In this document: positions 6,595 through 15,326 of the stretch, piece after piece
How positions within the stretch are numbered: the first letter of the stretch is position 1
How the letters are laid out: each line of letters opens with the position of its first letter
Origin: Verrucomicrobiia bacterium
GTDB lineage: Bacteria; Verrucomicrobiota; Verrucomicrobiia; Verrucomicrobiales; Akkermansiaceae
Direction of reading: 5' to 3'
Assembly: GCA_947460915.1 (NCBI GenBank)
Contig: CANHKJ010000031.1
Location: 1-17,960 of the forward strand
Length of the DNA stretch: 17,960 nucleotides
Position numbers and translations under genes: made by a program
The notes under the pieces: generated by a model
What the model was told of the DNA's origin: nothing
The model's input: the letters and a program-made list of their open reading frames with translations, nothing else
The model's database searches: none

Positions 6595-7926
6595 ATGACA
6601 CCAGAGCTACAAGATCTTTTTACCTTTCTCCGTTTTCCGAGTATTTCCACTGACTCTCGTCACACAGCTGATGTGCGTGCATGTGCGCAGTGGTTGATTG
6701 AAAAACTAACGGGGATGGGATTGGCGGTCGAGCTACATGAGACGGCGCGGCATCCGATTGTGGTCGCGCGGAATGAACATCGTGCGGATCGCAAGACGGT
6801 GCTTATTTATGGCCACTATGATGTGCAACCAGTCGACCCTTTGGCCTTGTGGCAAAATCCACCATTTGAACCTGAAATTCGCGAAGGCAAAATCTGGGCG
6901 CGTGGTGCGACCGACAATAAGGGCCAAATGCTGGCGCACATTCTTGGCGTCGAAAAAACGCTTCGTGAGCAAGGGGAGTTGCCAGTCAACTTGATCTTTT
7001 TGTTCGAAGGGGAAGAAGAGATCGGTAGTCCGAATCTTGCGCCCTTCTTGCGTGAACATCGCGAAGCCTTGCGCTGTGATGTGATCGCGGTATCGGACAC
7101 GGGCATGGTCGCTCCGGGCGTTCCGACGATGGGCTACGGCTTGCGCGGCATCGCTTGCGCCGAGGTGACCTTGCGTGGGCCGAAAGGCGATCTGCATTCG
7201 GGCATCTACGGTGGTGCTGTGGCCAATCCTGCCACGGCCATCGCGCGCTTGGTGGCAAGTCTGCATGACTCTAACGGAAAAATTTTGGTCGATGGATTTT
7301 ACGACGATGTCCGTCCGCTCGAAGCTTGGGAGCGTGACATGTGGAAAAAAATCCCCGGAGTGGGCGATGCGGATTTTCTCGCTGTCACCGGCTCTCCTTC
7401 AGTCTTCGGCGAAGAAGGCTACAGCTCTGCAGAACGCGTCTGGGCGCGGCCTACGGCGGAAGTCAACGGCATTGGCGGTGGCTACCAAGGCGAGGGCTCG
7501 AAGACTGTGCTGCCCGCCGAGGCTTTTGCGAAATTCTCGTTCCGCTTGGTGCCCGACCAAGACCCGAAAGACATTCTCGAAAAAGTGCGTGCGCATTTTG
7601 AAAAACACTGCCCCGCAGGTGTATCGATCGACATTTACATCGGCCACGATGGCAAACCCTACCTCGCCGATCCGCACTCAGCTGACGGCAAAGCGGCACA
7701 ACGCGCTCTAACGGCTGCCTTTGGAAGTGAGCCCGTGTTGATCCGCGAAGGTGGCAGCATTCCGATCATCCAATCTTTCCGCGAAATCCTTGGCGCTGAC
7801 ACCTTGTTGTTAGGCTTAGCATTGCCCGATTGCCAAATCCACGCGCCTAACGAAAACTTTCCCGTCGCCAACTTCGAGTCGGGCATTCTGCTCAATCAGC
7901 ACTTGCTGCGCGAGTTGGGTGCGTGA
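6595..7926 (+). CDS. M20 family zinc dipeptidase/peptidase
   Basis: Cytoplasmic metallopeptidase, probably a dipeptidase or aminoacyl-hydrolase. ATG 6595 gives 443 residues and a start (MTPELQDLFTFLRFPSIS) in register with the family; the frame is open to 6508, but the added 29 residues are atypical. No signal peptide. The motifs of the M20 catalytic domain are complete: GHYDVQP with metal ligand H74 and D76, WARGATDNKGQ with bridging D107, and EGEEEIGS with the catalytic/metal Glu pair E141-E142, then D168. The dimerisation (lid) domain begins near 175 and carries RGPKGDLHSGIYGG with H201. The last metal ligand is H416 in DCQIHAPNE. It is isolated, divergent from the secreted pair and convergent with the DJ-1 gene, whose stop lies 22 bases away. 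The substrate is not predictable. Confidence 0.95.
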   Translation: MTPELQDLFTFLRFPSISTDSRHTADVRACAQWLIEKLTGMGLAVELHETARHPIVVARNEHRADRKTVLIYGHYDVQPVDPLALWQNPPFEPEIREGKIWARGATDNKGQMLAHILGVEKTLREQGELPVNLIFLFEGEEEIGSPNLAPFLREHREALRCDVIAVSDTGMVAPGVPTMGYGLRGIACAEVTLRGPKGDLHSGIYGGAVANPATAIARLVASLHDSNGKILVDGFYDDVRPLEAWERDMWKKIPGVGDADFLAVTGSPSVFGEEGYSSAERVWARPTAEVNGIGGGYQGEGSKTVLPAEAFAKFSFRLVPDQDPKDILEKVRAHFEKHCPAGVSIDIYIGHDGKPYLADPHSADGKAAQRALTAAFGSEPVLIREGGSIPIIQSFREILGADTLLLGLALPDCQIHAPNENFPVANFESGILLNQHLLRELGA

Positions 7927-7948
7927 GAGTTGGATCGTTGATTTGCGC

Positions 7949-8782
7949 TCACTGATCTTTTTTCGCGCCTGGGGTATTTTGTAATTTTTTCCCCCAGCCG
8001 CTGATGTAGTCGGCATGCATGTGGTTGAGCAAGGCAACGACTTCGGGCTCCGCGGTATCGGGGTTGCCACTTTTGGGGAACGGTGGTTGCGGGTCGTATT
8101 CGGCGAGCAACTGTATGCCTTTGGCGTAAAGATCTCCGCGGTAGCGACGAACGAGTGTGAAGCCCATGTCGATGCCTGCGGTGACTCCGCCGCAGGTGAC
8201 CAGATTGCGGTCGATCACTACGCGTTCTTTGACGGGTGTCGCGCCGACGATGGGCAGCAGGTCCATGGTTTGCCAGTGTGAGGTGGCTTTGTAGCCGCGA
8301 ATCAAGCCCGCGGCCCCGAGGATGAGTGCTCCGGTGCAGATGGAGCCAATCATTTTGCTGCGTGCTGCGGCTTTTTTCACAAATGCCATGGTGGCCTCAT
8401 CTTCCATGGCGGTGATGGTGCCTGCCATACCGCCAGGAATCAGCAAGAGATCGATGTTCTCGGGGCATTGGTCGAAGCTGAGGTGAGGGCTAACAGAAAA
8501 TCCACTTTCACTGGCAATTGCGTCAGTTGTGGCTGCGATGAAGCGCACACTTGCACCGGCCATGCCGGAGAGTGCGTAGTGTGGTCCGATGGCGTCCAGT
8601 GCCGTGAAGCCAGGGTAAAGCAAGATGACAATTGTTTCTGAACCTGGTTTCAGCAGGGCGACAGCTTTCTCGTGAACGGAAGGTTCGTCGGCGCGAGTGC
8701 TTTGGCTCAACGTGAATGCTCCAGCAGCGGTGATCGCGCGGAGAAAGTGGCGACGGGTAACGGAATCAATTTCGGTGTTCAT
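7949..8782 (-). CDS. Tat-exported DJ-1/PfpI-family protein
   Basis: A 277-residue protein with a twin-arginine signal (TRRHFLRAITAAGAFTL, residues 9-25), so it should be exported folded to the periplasm. The mature part is a DJ-1/PfpI (class I glutamine amidotransferase-like) domain, about 50-235: VILLYPGFTALDAIGP, LLLIPGG, SICTGALILGAAGLIRG with the nucleophile-elbow Cys149, and TSHW. D63 in ALDAIGP sits where isonitrile hydratase and GlxA-type regulators carry an acidic residue. There is no C-terminal AraC helix-turn-helix, so it is not a transcription factor. It is the last gene of the receptor cluster, starting nine bases after the preceding stop. Substrate unknown; isonitrile hydratase-like activity is only a guess from motif similarity. 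Confidence 0.9.
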   Translation of the reverse strand: MNTEIDSVTRRHFLRAITAAGAFTLSQSTRADEPSVHEKAVALLKPGSETIVILLYPGFTALDAIGPHYALSGMAGASVRFIAATTDAIASESGFSVSPHLSFDQCPENIDLLLIPGGMAGTITAMEDEATMAFVKKAAARSKMIGSICTGALILGAAGLIRGYKATSHWQTMDLLPIVGATPVKERVVIDRNLVTCGGVTAGIDMGFTLVRRYRGDLYAKGIQLLAEYDPQPPFPKSGNPDTAEPEVVALLNHMHADYISGWGKKLQNTPGAKKDQ

Positions 8783-8791
8783 GAGGATGTG

Positions 8792-9736
8792 TTAGTTGTC
8801 TTCTACGATGCGATAGAATCGTTTGCTTGCGGACATTGCGGTGTTGTCTGTCCATTGGAGCATTTGTCCTTTTCCCGCTACTTTGTAATCGAGTGTGGTC
8901 CACTGTTGAAGATCGGACGATTGTTGAATCTGATAGAGAGCATTGCCTTTACCGAAAAAGGAAAGCTGTGCCGCTCCAGAAGGCAATCGAGAAATCGTGG
9001 GCATGGAAGGAGGACTTGCTGGCGCGCTGGGTGTTTCGAAGCGAAATTCCCCCACGATTTTTCCTCGGTCGCCGACGAAGAAAAAGAGGTCGAGCTCACG
9101 TGCGATAGTGAGTTTTCCTTCGATGATGAGCTTTCCTCCAGTTGCTTGCACCGTTACGGCTGTGGTCTCGAATGCGGGAAATCCTTGGAAGTCGAAATTG
9201 TTGACAAAGACCCATCCGCGATTGGGTTCGGTTGTGCCAGCTGGAAGGTTGTAGCGCAGAACATAATCGCCTAATACAAATGCTCCGGTAAAGTCGCCGA
9301 TGAATCGTGTGGTGCCGGTGAAGCCAATTTCTCCTGTGGCTGTGCCGGTGACATTGGCGGGATCGTAAGAAAATGTGCTAGGCTTGCGATTGCGCGTTGG
9401 TTGGCCTGCGGGGTTGATGTTGGTGACTGTGCTGCCGTTGACTTCGAGTTTCAGGTTGGTGGCAGGAATGGCGGTGAAATTCGGCACGATTTGATCGCTG
9501 AGCAATTGATTGCGCGTCCGCAGTCGGTCGTCATCGCCGCGAAAAAACTCTTCAAAAAGCAGGGCTCCGACATTCGGATTCGATCCATAGTTCATCGCCG
9601 CCAGTGCCGCAGGGTCAAAGTGAAATATGCAACTGCCCGAGCGAACTTCAATGGTGCTGGCCCGACATAGCTGACTCAGCAGTAGTGTCAGTAAGCAGAG
9701 TTTTTTCAAGATGTTGGTGGGGATCTGCGAGGTCAT
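8792..9736 (-). CDS. Secreted protein, paralogue of the PEP-CTERM protein, with C-terminal FYRI module
   Basis: A 314-residue secreted protein with a signal peptide at 10-26 (LKKLCLLTLLLSQLCRA). Residues 122-234 match residues 107-214 of the PEP-CTERM protein at the other end of the receptor gene: shared landmarks are YDP-N-TGTA-G-IG, TRF, GDY-L-YN, GW, N and G-F-F in the same order. Instead of a PEP-CTERM anchor it ends with a module at about 254-310 (YQIQQSSDLQQWTT, then KRFYRI), of a kind that recurs at the ends of secreted verrucomicrobial proteins. It lies eight bases after the receptor stop and nine before the DJ-1 gene. Function unknown; a role with the receptor is inferred from context. 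Confidence 0.85.
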   Translation of the reverse strand: MTSQIPTNILKKLCLLTLLLSQLCRASTIEVRSGSCIFHFDPAALAAMNYGSNPNVGALLFEEFFRGDDDRLRTRNQLLSDQIVPNFTAIPATNLKLEVNGSTVTNINPAGQPTRNRKPSTFSYDPANVTGTATGEIGFTGTTRFIGDFTGAFVLGDYVLRYNLPAGTTEPNRGWVFVNNFDFQGFPAFETTAVTVQATGGKLIIEGKLTIARELDLFFFVGDRGKIVGEFRFETPSAPASPPSMPTISRLPSGAAQLSFFGKGNALYQIQQSSDLQQWTTLDYKVAGKGQMLQWTDNTAMSASKRFYRIVEDN

Positions 9737-9744
9737 CGGATTTG

Positions 9745-11979
9745 TTAGAATCGAGTGGTGATGCTAAAGAAAAAGGAAATCGGTCGAGCGGGTGCGACCA
9801 CATCTTCGCCAAGATACGGATAGGGTTCGTAGTAAAAATGATTGGTGAGATTGGCGATGGAGAGTTCGGCCTGCCACGTTTCCGTTTCATAGGAGATCTG
9901 GGCATCTGCGACACAGTAGGCTTCCGTGAAATAATTGTTGCTCAGACTAACAGGTCGCTTCGAGGCCGCTGTGATTCCTAGACCCAGTCCAAGACCTTGA
10001 AGTTTGCCTTCTTGGAATCGATAGCGTGCGGCGATGCGACCGCTGTGTTCAGGAACGCGGGCGAGTCGTTTGCCAATACGATCGATGTCTTGTCCCTCAG
10101 TGGGCACCTCGTTGATGATGTCTTCTGTGACTTCGGCATCCGTATATGCATAAGTGGCCAGCAACGAAAAGGCCGGCGTGGGTTGCCAGCCGAGATCGAG
10201 CTCAATGCCTTGCGATTGTTGCTCGCCAAGCTGCACAGTAGAGCCGGGCACGAATGGATTGGCAGTCGGAACATTTTCTCGGGTCAATTGATATGCGGCG
10301 AGCGATCCATTTAGGTGATAGGATTCGTTTGCAAACTTCACTCCAGCCTCAGACATGGCAGATTGTTCGGGCTCTGGCGCTTCTTTTCCCGTGTAATTCA
10401 GCACGCCGCGAAATCCTTCGGAATACGCCGCGAAAGCAGATACGCCAGCGCCGAGATCGACGACCCCACCAAAGCGCGGAGCGGCTTCCTGGTAGTCGAC
10501 GTCATAGCGCGTCGCAGAGCCAATGGTATTTTCTGTTTGGAATTGGTGGTCGACATTCATGCTCACCAAGCGAATGCCGCCGAGCAGGTGATAGCGTTCC
10601 CAGGCGGTCACGTGATCTTGCAGAAACACACCGCCGGTTATGAACTGATTTTGGCTATGATCGATCAAAGCTGGACGCACATAGGGCAATGTACTGTTAG
10701 GATCGGCGAAATCGATAAAGCCCTCGCGGATTGGCAATACGGTATCGGGAAAAGGATCTGGCAGAGGGATGCGCAAATGACTGAAGCCTAATGCCGAAAT
10801 ATTTTCTGTTAGGTCGAGATCAGCGCCGATGATGATTTCATGTTCCACTGGGCCAAAGCTGAAGTTGCCCGTCAACCAGCCATTCAGCGTGGTTTGATTG
10901 ACCTCTGATGGCAAGTAGCCGCTGAGCACGGGATAAACATTGGGGGTGTCGTTCAAGGGAGATTGTGCACTGGAGAACGTGTAGATCGAATATTCATCAA
11001 AGCGATTGTGATACCACTGTGCACTGGCATTTATTTTGAAACGCTCGGAGAGCCGATGCTCGTATGCCGCTACCAAGCGTGTATTGGTAATCACACTATC
11101 AGGGGCATCAACGGCACCAGTGAAACGAAATGGATCAACCTTGGGGCCGTTATAAACTTCAACATTTTCCGAGGCGCGAGGAATCACCAAAGCGGCAGGA
11201 AGGCCGCTATACTCAAGTTGGCGGATCGAATGGAATTGCGCTTGGATGGTCAGCTTCGTCTCGGGAGAAATGTCCCAACGCAAGGTTGGATTCAAGGACC
11301 AGCGCGTTTGATGCACATGATCGATGTGGCTGTCCTTGCTCTCATAGTCGCCTGTGATTCGAAGAGCCAGTGTGCCATCTTCATTCAGTGGTTGATTGAT
11401 GTCGGCGAAGGGATTGAAAGTGTTTTCACTGCCGCTGCGCATTCCCAGTGCGTATGATTTTTCGGCCGTGGGTTGGCTGGACACAACATGAATGATGCCA
11501 CCTAACGGCGAACCGACACCACCGCCAAACAAAGCAGCTGTTGGGCCTTTGATGACTTCTACTGACTCTACATTGATGAGCGACGAAGGGTCCATGGCAG
11601 CAGTCGAACCGTAGGCCGGCATCCCATCCATGTAGAGTTCCGCCGGAAATCCTCACACGAGTGGGCTGAGAATCAGTGATTCAAAAGACTTCGTGGGTAC
11701 TACGCCCGAGACATTGACCAAGGCATCGGCCAGATTTTGTGCATCTTGCTCATCCAGCAATTGACGTGGGATCACTTGAATCGATTGCGGAATTTCAATC
11801 AATGCGGCGTCACCCCGAGTGGCACTCGTGACTTGAGGACTCCATGCATCCTCACGACTGGCTTCCACAACTATGGCATCCATTTCCTCGACGACAGAGC
11901 CGTTGGACTCCTCGGCATGGGCCATCGGAATGCAACAGTTGACGAGAAACAAAAGCAGATACCTAGATCGAACGATCAT
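9745..11979 (-). pseudogene. TonB-dependent siderophore-type receptor interrupted by one in-frame TGA
   Basis: Outer-membrane TonB-dependent receptor frame of 744 codons, broken at 11655-11653 by TGA. Codons 1-108 hold a signal peptide (YLLLFLVNCCIPMAHA), a TonB-box-like DAIVVEA and the first part of the plug (IPQSIQVIPRQLLDEQDAQNLADAL, typical of ferric-siderophore receptors). After the stop the same frame continues GFPAELYMDGMPAYGS, VESVEVIKGPTAALFGG and the whole 22-strand-type barrel, ending in SITTRF with the terminal Phe. The stop falls where the plug motif RGF needs Arg; CGA to TGA is one transition. The rest is undamaged, so this is a recent mutation, a sequence error, or read-through. 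Re-initiation at ATG 11631 would lack a signal peptide. The start overlaps the PEP-CTERM stop by ATGA. Confidence 0.9.
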
Positions 11980-12704
11980 GCTGTGCGGCGGCGACGTGTC
12001 AGCAATCCTACCATCGACAGAGTTCCTAGCAACGCCGATGATGTTTCAGGCACGGCTGTCGCGGTGAAGGAAAAATTGCCCATGTCGGTTCCAGTTAAAC
12101 CATACAAGGAAAAGAACGAATCAGAGTTCGCCACCAAGTCGCCAGAAAGGGTAAATCCACTGCCGGTCACATTGGTGGAGACATTGGCGAAATCGAATGC
12201 GTTTGCTGGGAAGCCTGCGGTGTTTTGCAGATACCATCCTGAATAGACACCTGTCGCTCTCGTTGCATTGTAGAGGAGTTGGTAATCACCGATGTAAAAT
12301 AAACCTCCTGCCCCATTGAAGCGGGTGAATCCGCCGAGACCGATTTGGCCTGCTGCCGTTCCTGTGAGATTGCCAGGATCGTAAGTCAAAGTAGTGCCTG
12401 GAAGAGTACGACCACTTGGGCTTGAGATGCTGGCTGGATTGACTCCGAAAGGTAATCCCGTCCAGACATCCGTGGTGTCTCCTGGGGTTGCAGGATTTGT
12501 GATGGTAGCCAGCGTCAAGCTGTTTGACGATGTTGCGCCAAAGTGATCATTGGTAGTAAGAAACAAAGCGCTGAAAATGGATGAGTCGAGATCCAAGCTC
12601 ATCGATCCGCCATTCACAGCCATGGTGGCGGCTTGTGATTGCACGGTGGCAGTTGCTAGGGCAATGAGGCAAAGAGATGAGACTCGAGATAAGGTGTGCG
12701 TCAT
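11976..12704 (-). CDS. PEP-CTERM (VPE-type) surface protein, unknown function
   Basis: With ATG 12704 the protein has 242 residues and starts with a signal peptide (LSRVSSLCLIALATATVQSQA); the frame is open to 12794, but that would bury the signal. The body is rich in Gly, Ser, Thr and Asn. Residues 218-242 are a complete PEP-CTERM sorting signal: VPE, then a hydrophobic helix (SSALLGTLSMVGLL), then RRRR. Exosortase/archaeosortase-type enzymes process such tails, so the product should end up on or beyond the cell surface; no exosortase gene is in the window. Residues 107-214 are homologous to the secreted protein encoded at 8792-9736. The stop overlaps the receptor start by ATGA, which implies coupled translation and a shared role. 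Confidence 0.9.
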   Translation of the reverse strand: MTHTLSRVSSLCLIALATATVQSQAATMAVNGGSMSLDLDSSIFSALFLTTNDHFGATSSNSLTLATITNPATPGDTTDVWTGLPFGVNPASISSPSGRTLPGTTLTYDPGNLTGTAAGQIGLGGFTRFNGAGGLFYIGDYQLLYNATRATGVYSGWYLQNTAGFPANAFDFANVSTNVTGSGFTLSGDLVANSDSFFSLYGLTGTDMGNFSFTATAVPETSSALLGTLSMVGLLTRRRRTA

Positions 12705-12833
12705 GATGGTGGTGTGTGTTGCACCAGCCATCATACACAATTTGCCCCCACTGCCTATGTGGCATTTTGCCGCAGGCTCAGTGATGTCGCTCACTCCTCG
12801 CGGCGGTGATCAATTCTTTCTCTTCTCCTCACA
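12705..12833 (-). promoter_or_regulatory. Leader of the receptor cluster with possible -10 element
   Basis: This 129-base gap between the GMC gene and the PEP-CTERM gene is the only sizeable break upstream of the four-gene cluster. On the minus strand TATGAT (12735-12730), one base off TATAAT, lies about 25 bases before the start codon. No matching -35 is seen, so the promoter call is weak. A GGCA/TGCC mini-hairpin lies further upstream; no Fur box was recognised. Confidence 0.25.
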
Positions 12834-14591
12834 TCATTTCTTCGAACGTTTGATCAGTTCCTCACAAGCTCTCCAAGCGAGGGCCATGATGGTGATGGTC
12901 GGGTTTTTGTAGGGGTTGGAGCAGAAGACGGCGCCATCGACGACTAATACATTGGGGCAATCCCAGAGTTGGCCGAAGGAGTTGGTCACTCCGTCTTTCG
13001 CATCGGCACTCATGCGCGCCACGCCCATCTCATGGTTCACGGAACCTCCTGCGGTCATGACTTTGGATGGATCAGTAGGAACTGGGTTGGTGAGCACTCC
13101 ACCCGATGCCTCGATCAGCTCGGCAAAGCTTTTTTGCATATGGCCGACTTGCTTGATCTCGTGATCACTCCACTGGAAATGGAAGCGCAGCACAGGAATG
13201 CCGTATTGGTCTTTCTTGACGGGATCGAGCTCGATGAAACTTTTTTCGTTAGGGATCATTTCGCCGCGCGCATGGATATCGACAAAGGTGCCGTAGTATC
13301 GACGCGCTTCTTCTTTGTATTTCTTGCCCCAAGCATTTCCTACGAGCGCGGAAACTTCACCAGCTGTGCCCATGTCGGGCATGCCGCGTCCGCCGCTCCA
13401 AGCCATGTAGTAGCCGCGCGGGGCACCCATTTTGCTGGCGTCTTTCTGCCGTTCGATGGTCCAGGGCGCGTAGGTATGCATCGAAGAGGTGCCATCTTCG
13501 TTCGCGATGGGACTGTTTTCTAACACCGGCAATCGACCCGTCATGCTGGAGCCTGTGGAATCGGTGAGCCAGCGACCGAGATGACCCGTGGAGTTGCCGA
13601 GTCCGTTCGGGAAAAGCGCGGATTTCGAGTTCATCAAAATGCGTGCACTTTCTAACGAACTTGCTCCGAGGATCACGGTCGTGGCGCGCACGTGTTCTTC
13701 TTTGCCGGTTTGTTTATCGATGAAGTGAACACCGGTTGCTTTGCCGCTGGCATCGACTGTGACTTCGCGCACCATGGCATTGGTGATGATGTCGAGATTT
13801 CCTGTGAGAAGTGCTGGCGGAATCAGCACGGTGGTGGATTGAAAATTCGCACCGATGGAACAACCGCGTCCACAAGCGGTAGCGTAAAAGCATGCGGGCC
13901 GACCGTTCAGCGGCTTGGTAAGGATCGCCATGCGTGAGGGGATCACCGGAATGCCTAACTTTTTTCCTCCGCGCATCAGCAATTGCTCATACACACGCGG
14001 TGGCGGTGGTGGTTGGAAAAAGTCGCTATCGGGATTGTTCGGGATGCCTTCTTTGGATCCATAGATGCCGATGAGTTGATCGACCTGATCGTACCATGGG
14101 GAAATCTCCTCGTAGCCGATCGGCCAATCGTAGCCGAGGCCATCGGTGGATTTTGGCTTGAAATCAATCTCAGCCATGCGCAGTGATACGCGGCCCCAGT
14201 GGTTGGTGCGGCCGCCGAGCATGCGTGCTCGCCACCACATGAAATTTTGGTCGGTAGTGACGCGATTGTCGACGATGGCATCTTGCCAGCCTTTGTCCGA
14301 CTTGCGACCCACGGTGTAAGGTTCACCCGGAACATTCCAGCCGCCGATGGTGGCATCGTAAAATCCGTTAGGCTTTTCGGGGAAGCCTGCGCCTCGCAAG
14401 GGGGCATCAGAGAAGGCCTGAAACATCGGAGTTTCCTTGACGGCATCGTAGTTGCGTCCGGCTTCCAGCATGAGAACCTTTGCGCCTTTTTTGGCGAGAA
14501 CCCAAGCGGCCATGCCGCCAGCGGCGCCGCTGCCGACGACGATGGCATCATAGGATTCGGCACGGGTGCGTGATGTGGTGAGATGAGGCAT
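12834..14591 (-). CDS. GMC-family FAD-dependent oxidoreductase (dehydrogenase large subunit type)
   Basis: A 585-residue flavoprotein that would oxidise an alcohol or sugar. The FAD-binding dinucleotide motif GSGAAGG is at 20-26, with the acidic end of the second strand at MLEAGR (41-46). The second conserved FAD region appears as RARMLGGRTNHWGRVSLR (about 121-138). The C-terminal GMC domain has the catalytic H520 (NHEMGVARM) and N563 (NPYKNPTITIMALAWR). It has no signal peptide. The gene follows the Tat-signal-bearing subunit 3 gene by 12 bases; in FAD-dependent glucose, gluconate and fructose dehydrogenases the small subunit carries the large one through the Tat pathway, and the same is likely here. 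No cytochrome c electron acceptor is encoded nearby. The substrate is not determinable. Confidence 0.93.
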   Translation of the reverse strand: MPHLTTSRTRAESYDAIVVGSGAAGGMAAWVLAKKGAKVLMLEAGRNYDAVKETPMFQAFSDAPLRGAGFPEKPNGFYDATIGGWNVPGEPYTVGRKSDKGWQDAIVDNRVTTDQNFMWWRARMLGGRTNHWGRVSLRMAEIDFKPKSTDGLGYDWPIGYEEISPWYDQVDQLIGIYGSKEGIPNNPDSDFFQPPPPPRVYEQLLMRGGKKLGIPVIPSRMAILTKPLNGRPACFYATACGRGCSIGANFQSTTVLIPPALLTGNLDIITNAMVREVTVDASGKATGVHFIDKQTGKEEHVRATTVILGASSLESARILMNSKSALFPNGLGNSTGHLGRWLTDSTGSSMTGRLPVLENSPIANEDGTSSMHTYAPWTIERQKDASKMGAPRGYYMAWSGGRGMPDMGTAGEVSALVGNAWGKKYKEEARRYYGTFVDIHARGEMIPNEKSFIELDPVKKDQYGIPVLRFHFQWSDHEIKQVGHMQKSFAELIEASGGVLTNPVPTDPSKVMTAGGSVNHEMGVARMSADAKDGVTNSFGQLWDCPNVLVVDGAVFCSNPYKNPTITIMALAWRACEELIKRSKK

Positions 14592-14603
14592 GTGGAAAAA
14601 GTG

Positions 14604-15209
14604 TTAGAGTAAGCCCGCGTGTTTGAGTGCTTCGGGTGTAGGAGCGGGGAAGTTGCCAGCGATGGGCATATTGCCCACGTAGCCGATGGCTTTCCAGCCT
14701 TCGCGAGTGGTGTAGTAACCTGCGGCGGCGCGATCACGGATGAGCTTGAAGGAAGAAAAAACGCGCTTGTTTTCCTCGGTGCCATTGGTGGCGATGGCTT
14801 CGAGAAGAGCAGTTTGCTGCGCGCTATCCAGTTTGCGAAAGTCTTGCTTATGGCGTTGTTGCGCAAGGGCATCAAAACGTTTCACTCCCTCGCGAATCGC
14901 ATCGCGATCCTTGAGTTGTGATGGGTAAGGAGCGCTGATCCATTCGTCGAGGAAATCCACCACGCCGACTTCACTCGCCGCAGGACCGAGCTCATCGGCA
15001 GGGATCAGCAAATCCACCAGTTGGCTCAGTGTTTCCTTTTCGTCCTTGGTGAGCAATCGCGGCCAAGGGATTTCTTTCTTCAAAAGATCGGGATCGAAAC
15101 CCAGGGTGGCCGGCGCATCAGCACCGAACACAAAGGACTGGTTCATTGCCGCGACGGTGGTCGTAGCAAGGATCAACTGAATGGCTTGTCGGCGGGATAA
15201 ATCTTTCAC
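14604..15209 (-). CDS. Gluconate 2-dehydrogenase subunit 3-like protein with Tat signal
   Basis: A 201-residue small (gamma-type) subunit. The N-terminus carries a twin-arginine signal (LSRRQAIQLILATTTVAA, residues 4-21; cleavage near VFGADA). The mature part matches the subunit 3 family: LTKDEKETLSQLVDLLIPAD near 53-72, GVVDFLDEWIS (about 82-92), and a C-terminal FKLIRDRAAAGYYTTREGWKAIGY (about 153-176). The role is to accompany and export the GMC flavoprotein encoded 12 bases downstream. It is the first gene of this leftward group. Confidence 0.92.
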   Translation of the reverse strand: MKDLSRRQAIQLILATTTVAAMNQSFVFGADAPATLGFDPDLLKKEIPWPRLLTKDEKETLSQLVDLLIPADELGPAASEVGVVDFLDEWISAPYPSQLKDRDAIREGVKRFDALAQQRHKQDFRKLDSAQQTALLEAIATNGTEENKRVFSSFKLIRDRAAAGYYTTREGWKAIGYVGNMPIAGNFPAPTPEALKHAGLL

Positions 15210-15290
15210 GTGTGCTTAGGAAAGCAGTCTACGACATCGTGCATCGCAAGCAAGTAACCATTTCGGGTTATAGATTTGGGAAAGGGGGGG

Positions 15291-15326
15291 AAGACTTCAG
15301 ATTTTCAGACATAAGACGTCAGACTT
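15291..15326. repeat. Degenerate short direct repeats flanked by G runs
   Basis: Three copies of a TCAGA core (TCAGATT, TCAGACA, TCAGACTT) with repeated AGAC words lie in 36 bases, bounded by a run of seven G on the left (15284-15290) and a run of six G on the right (15329-15334). This may be a simple-sequence or dispersed repeat; whether it recurs in the genome is unknown. Confidence 0.4.

Noticed and set aside
7923..7958. GTGAG/CTCAC stem followed by a T run between the convergent M20 and DJ-1 genes
   Set aside because: The stem is only five pairs around a 20-base loop and partly lies inside both coding regions; too weak to call a terminator.
11653..11655. Selenocysteine or genetic-code reassignment as explanation of the TGA in the receptor
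   Set aside because: The family position is Arg, not Cys; other genes here use TGA as a true stop (sigma factor, secreted protein), and no SECIS-like hairpin was looked for successfully.
12740..12775. Sigma-54-type promoter before the PEP-CTERM gene (GGCA ... GGGGGCA on the minus strand)
   Set aside because: The GG to GC spacing is 10 rather than the required 12 bases.
13976..14875. 299-codon minus-strand frame overlapping the GMC and small-subunit genes in another phase
   Set aside because: Low-complexity Ser/Pro-rich translation and full overlap with two well-supported genes in the same direction.
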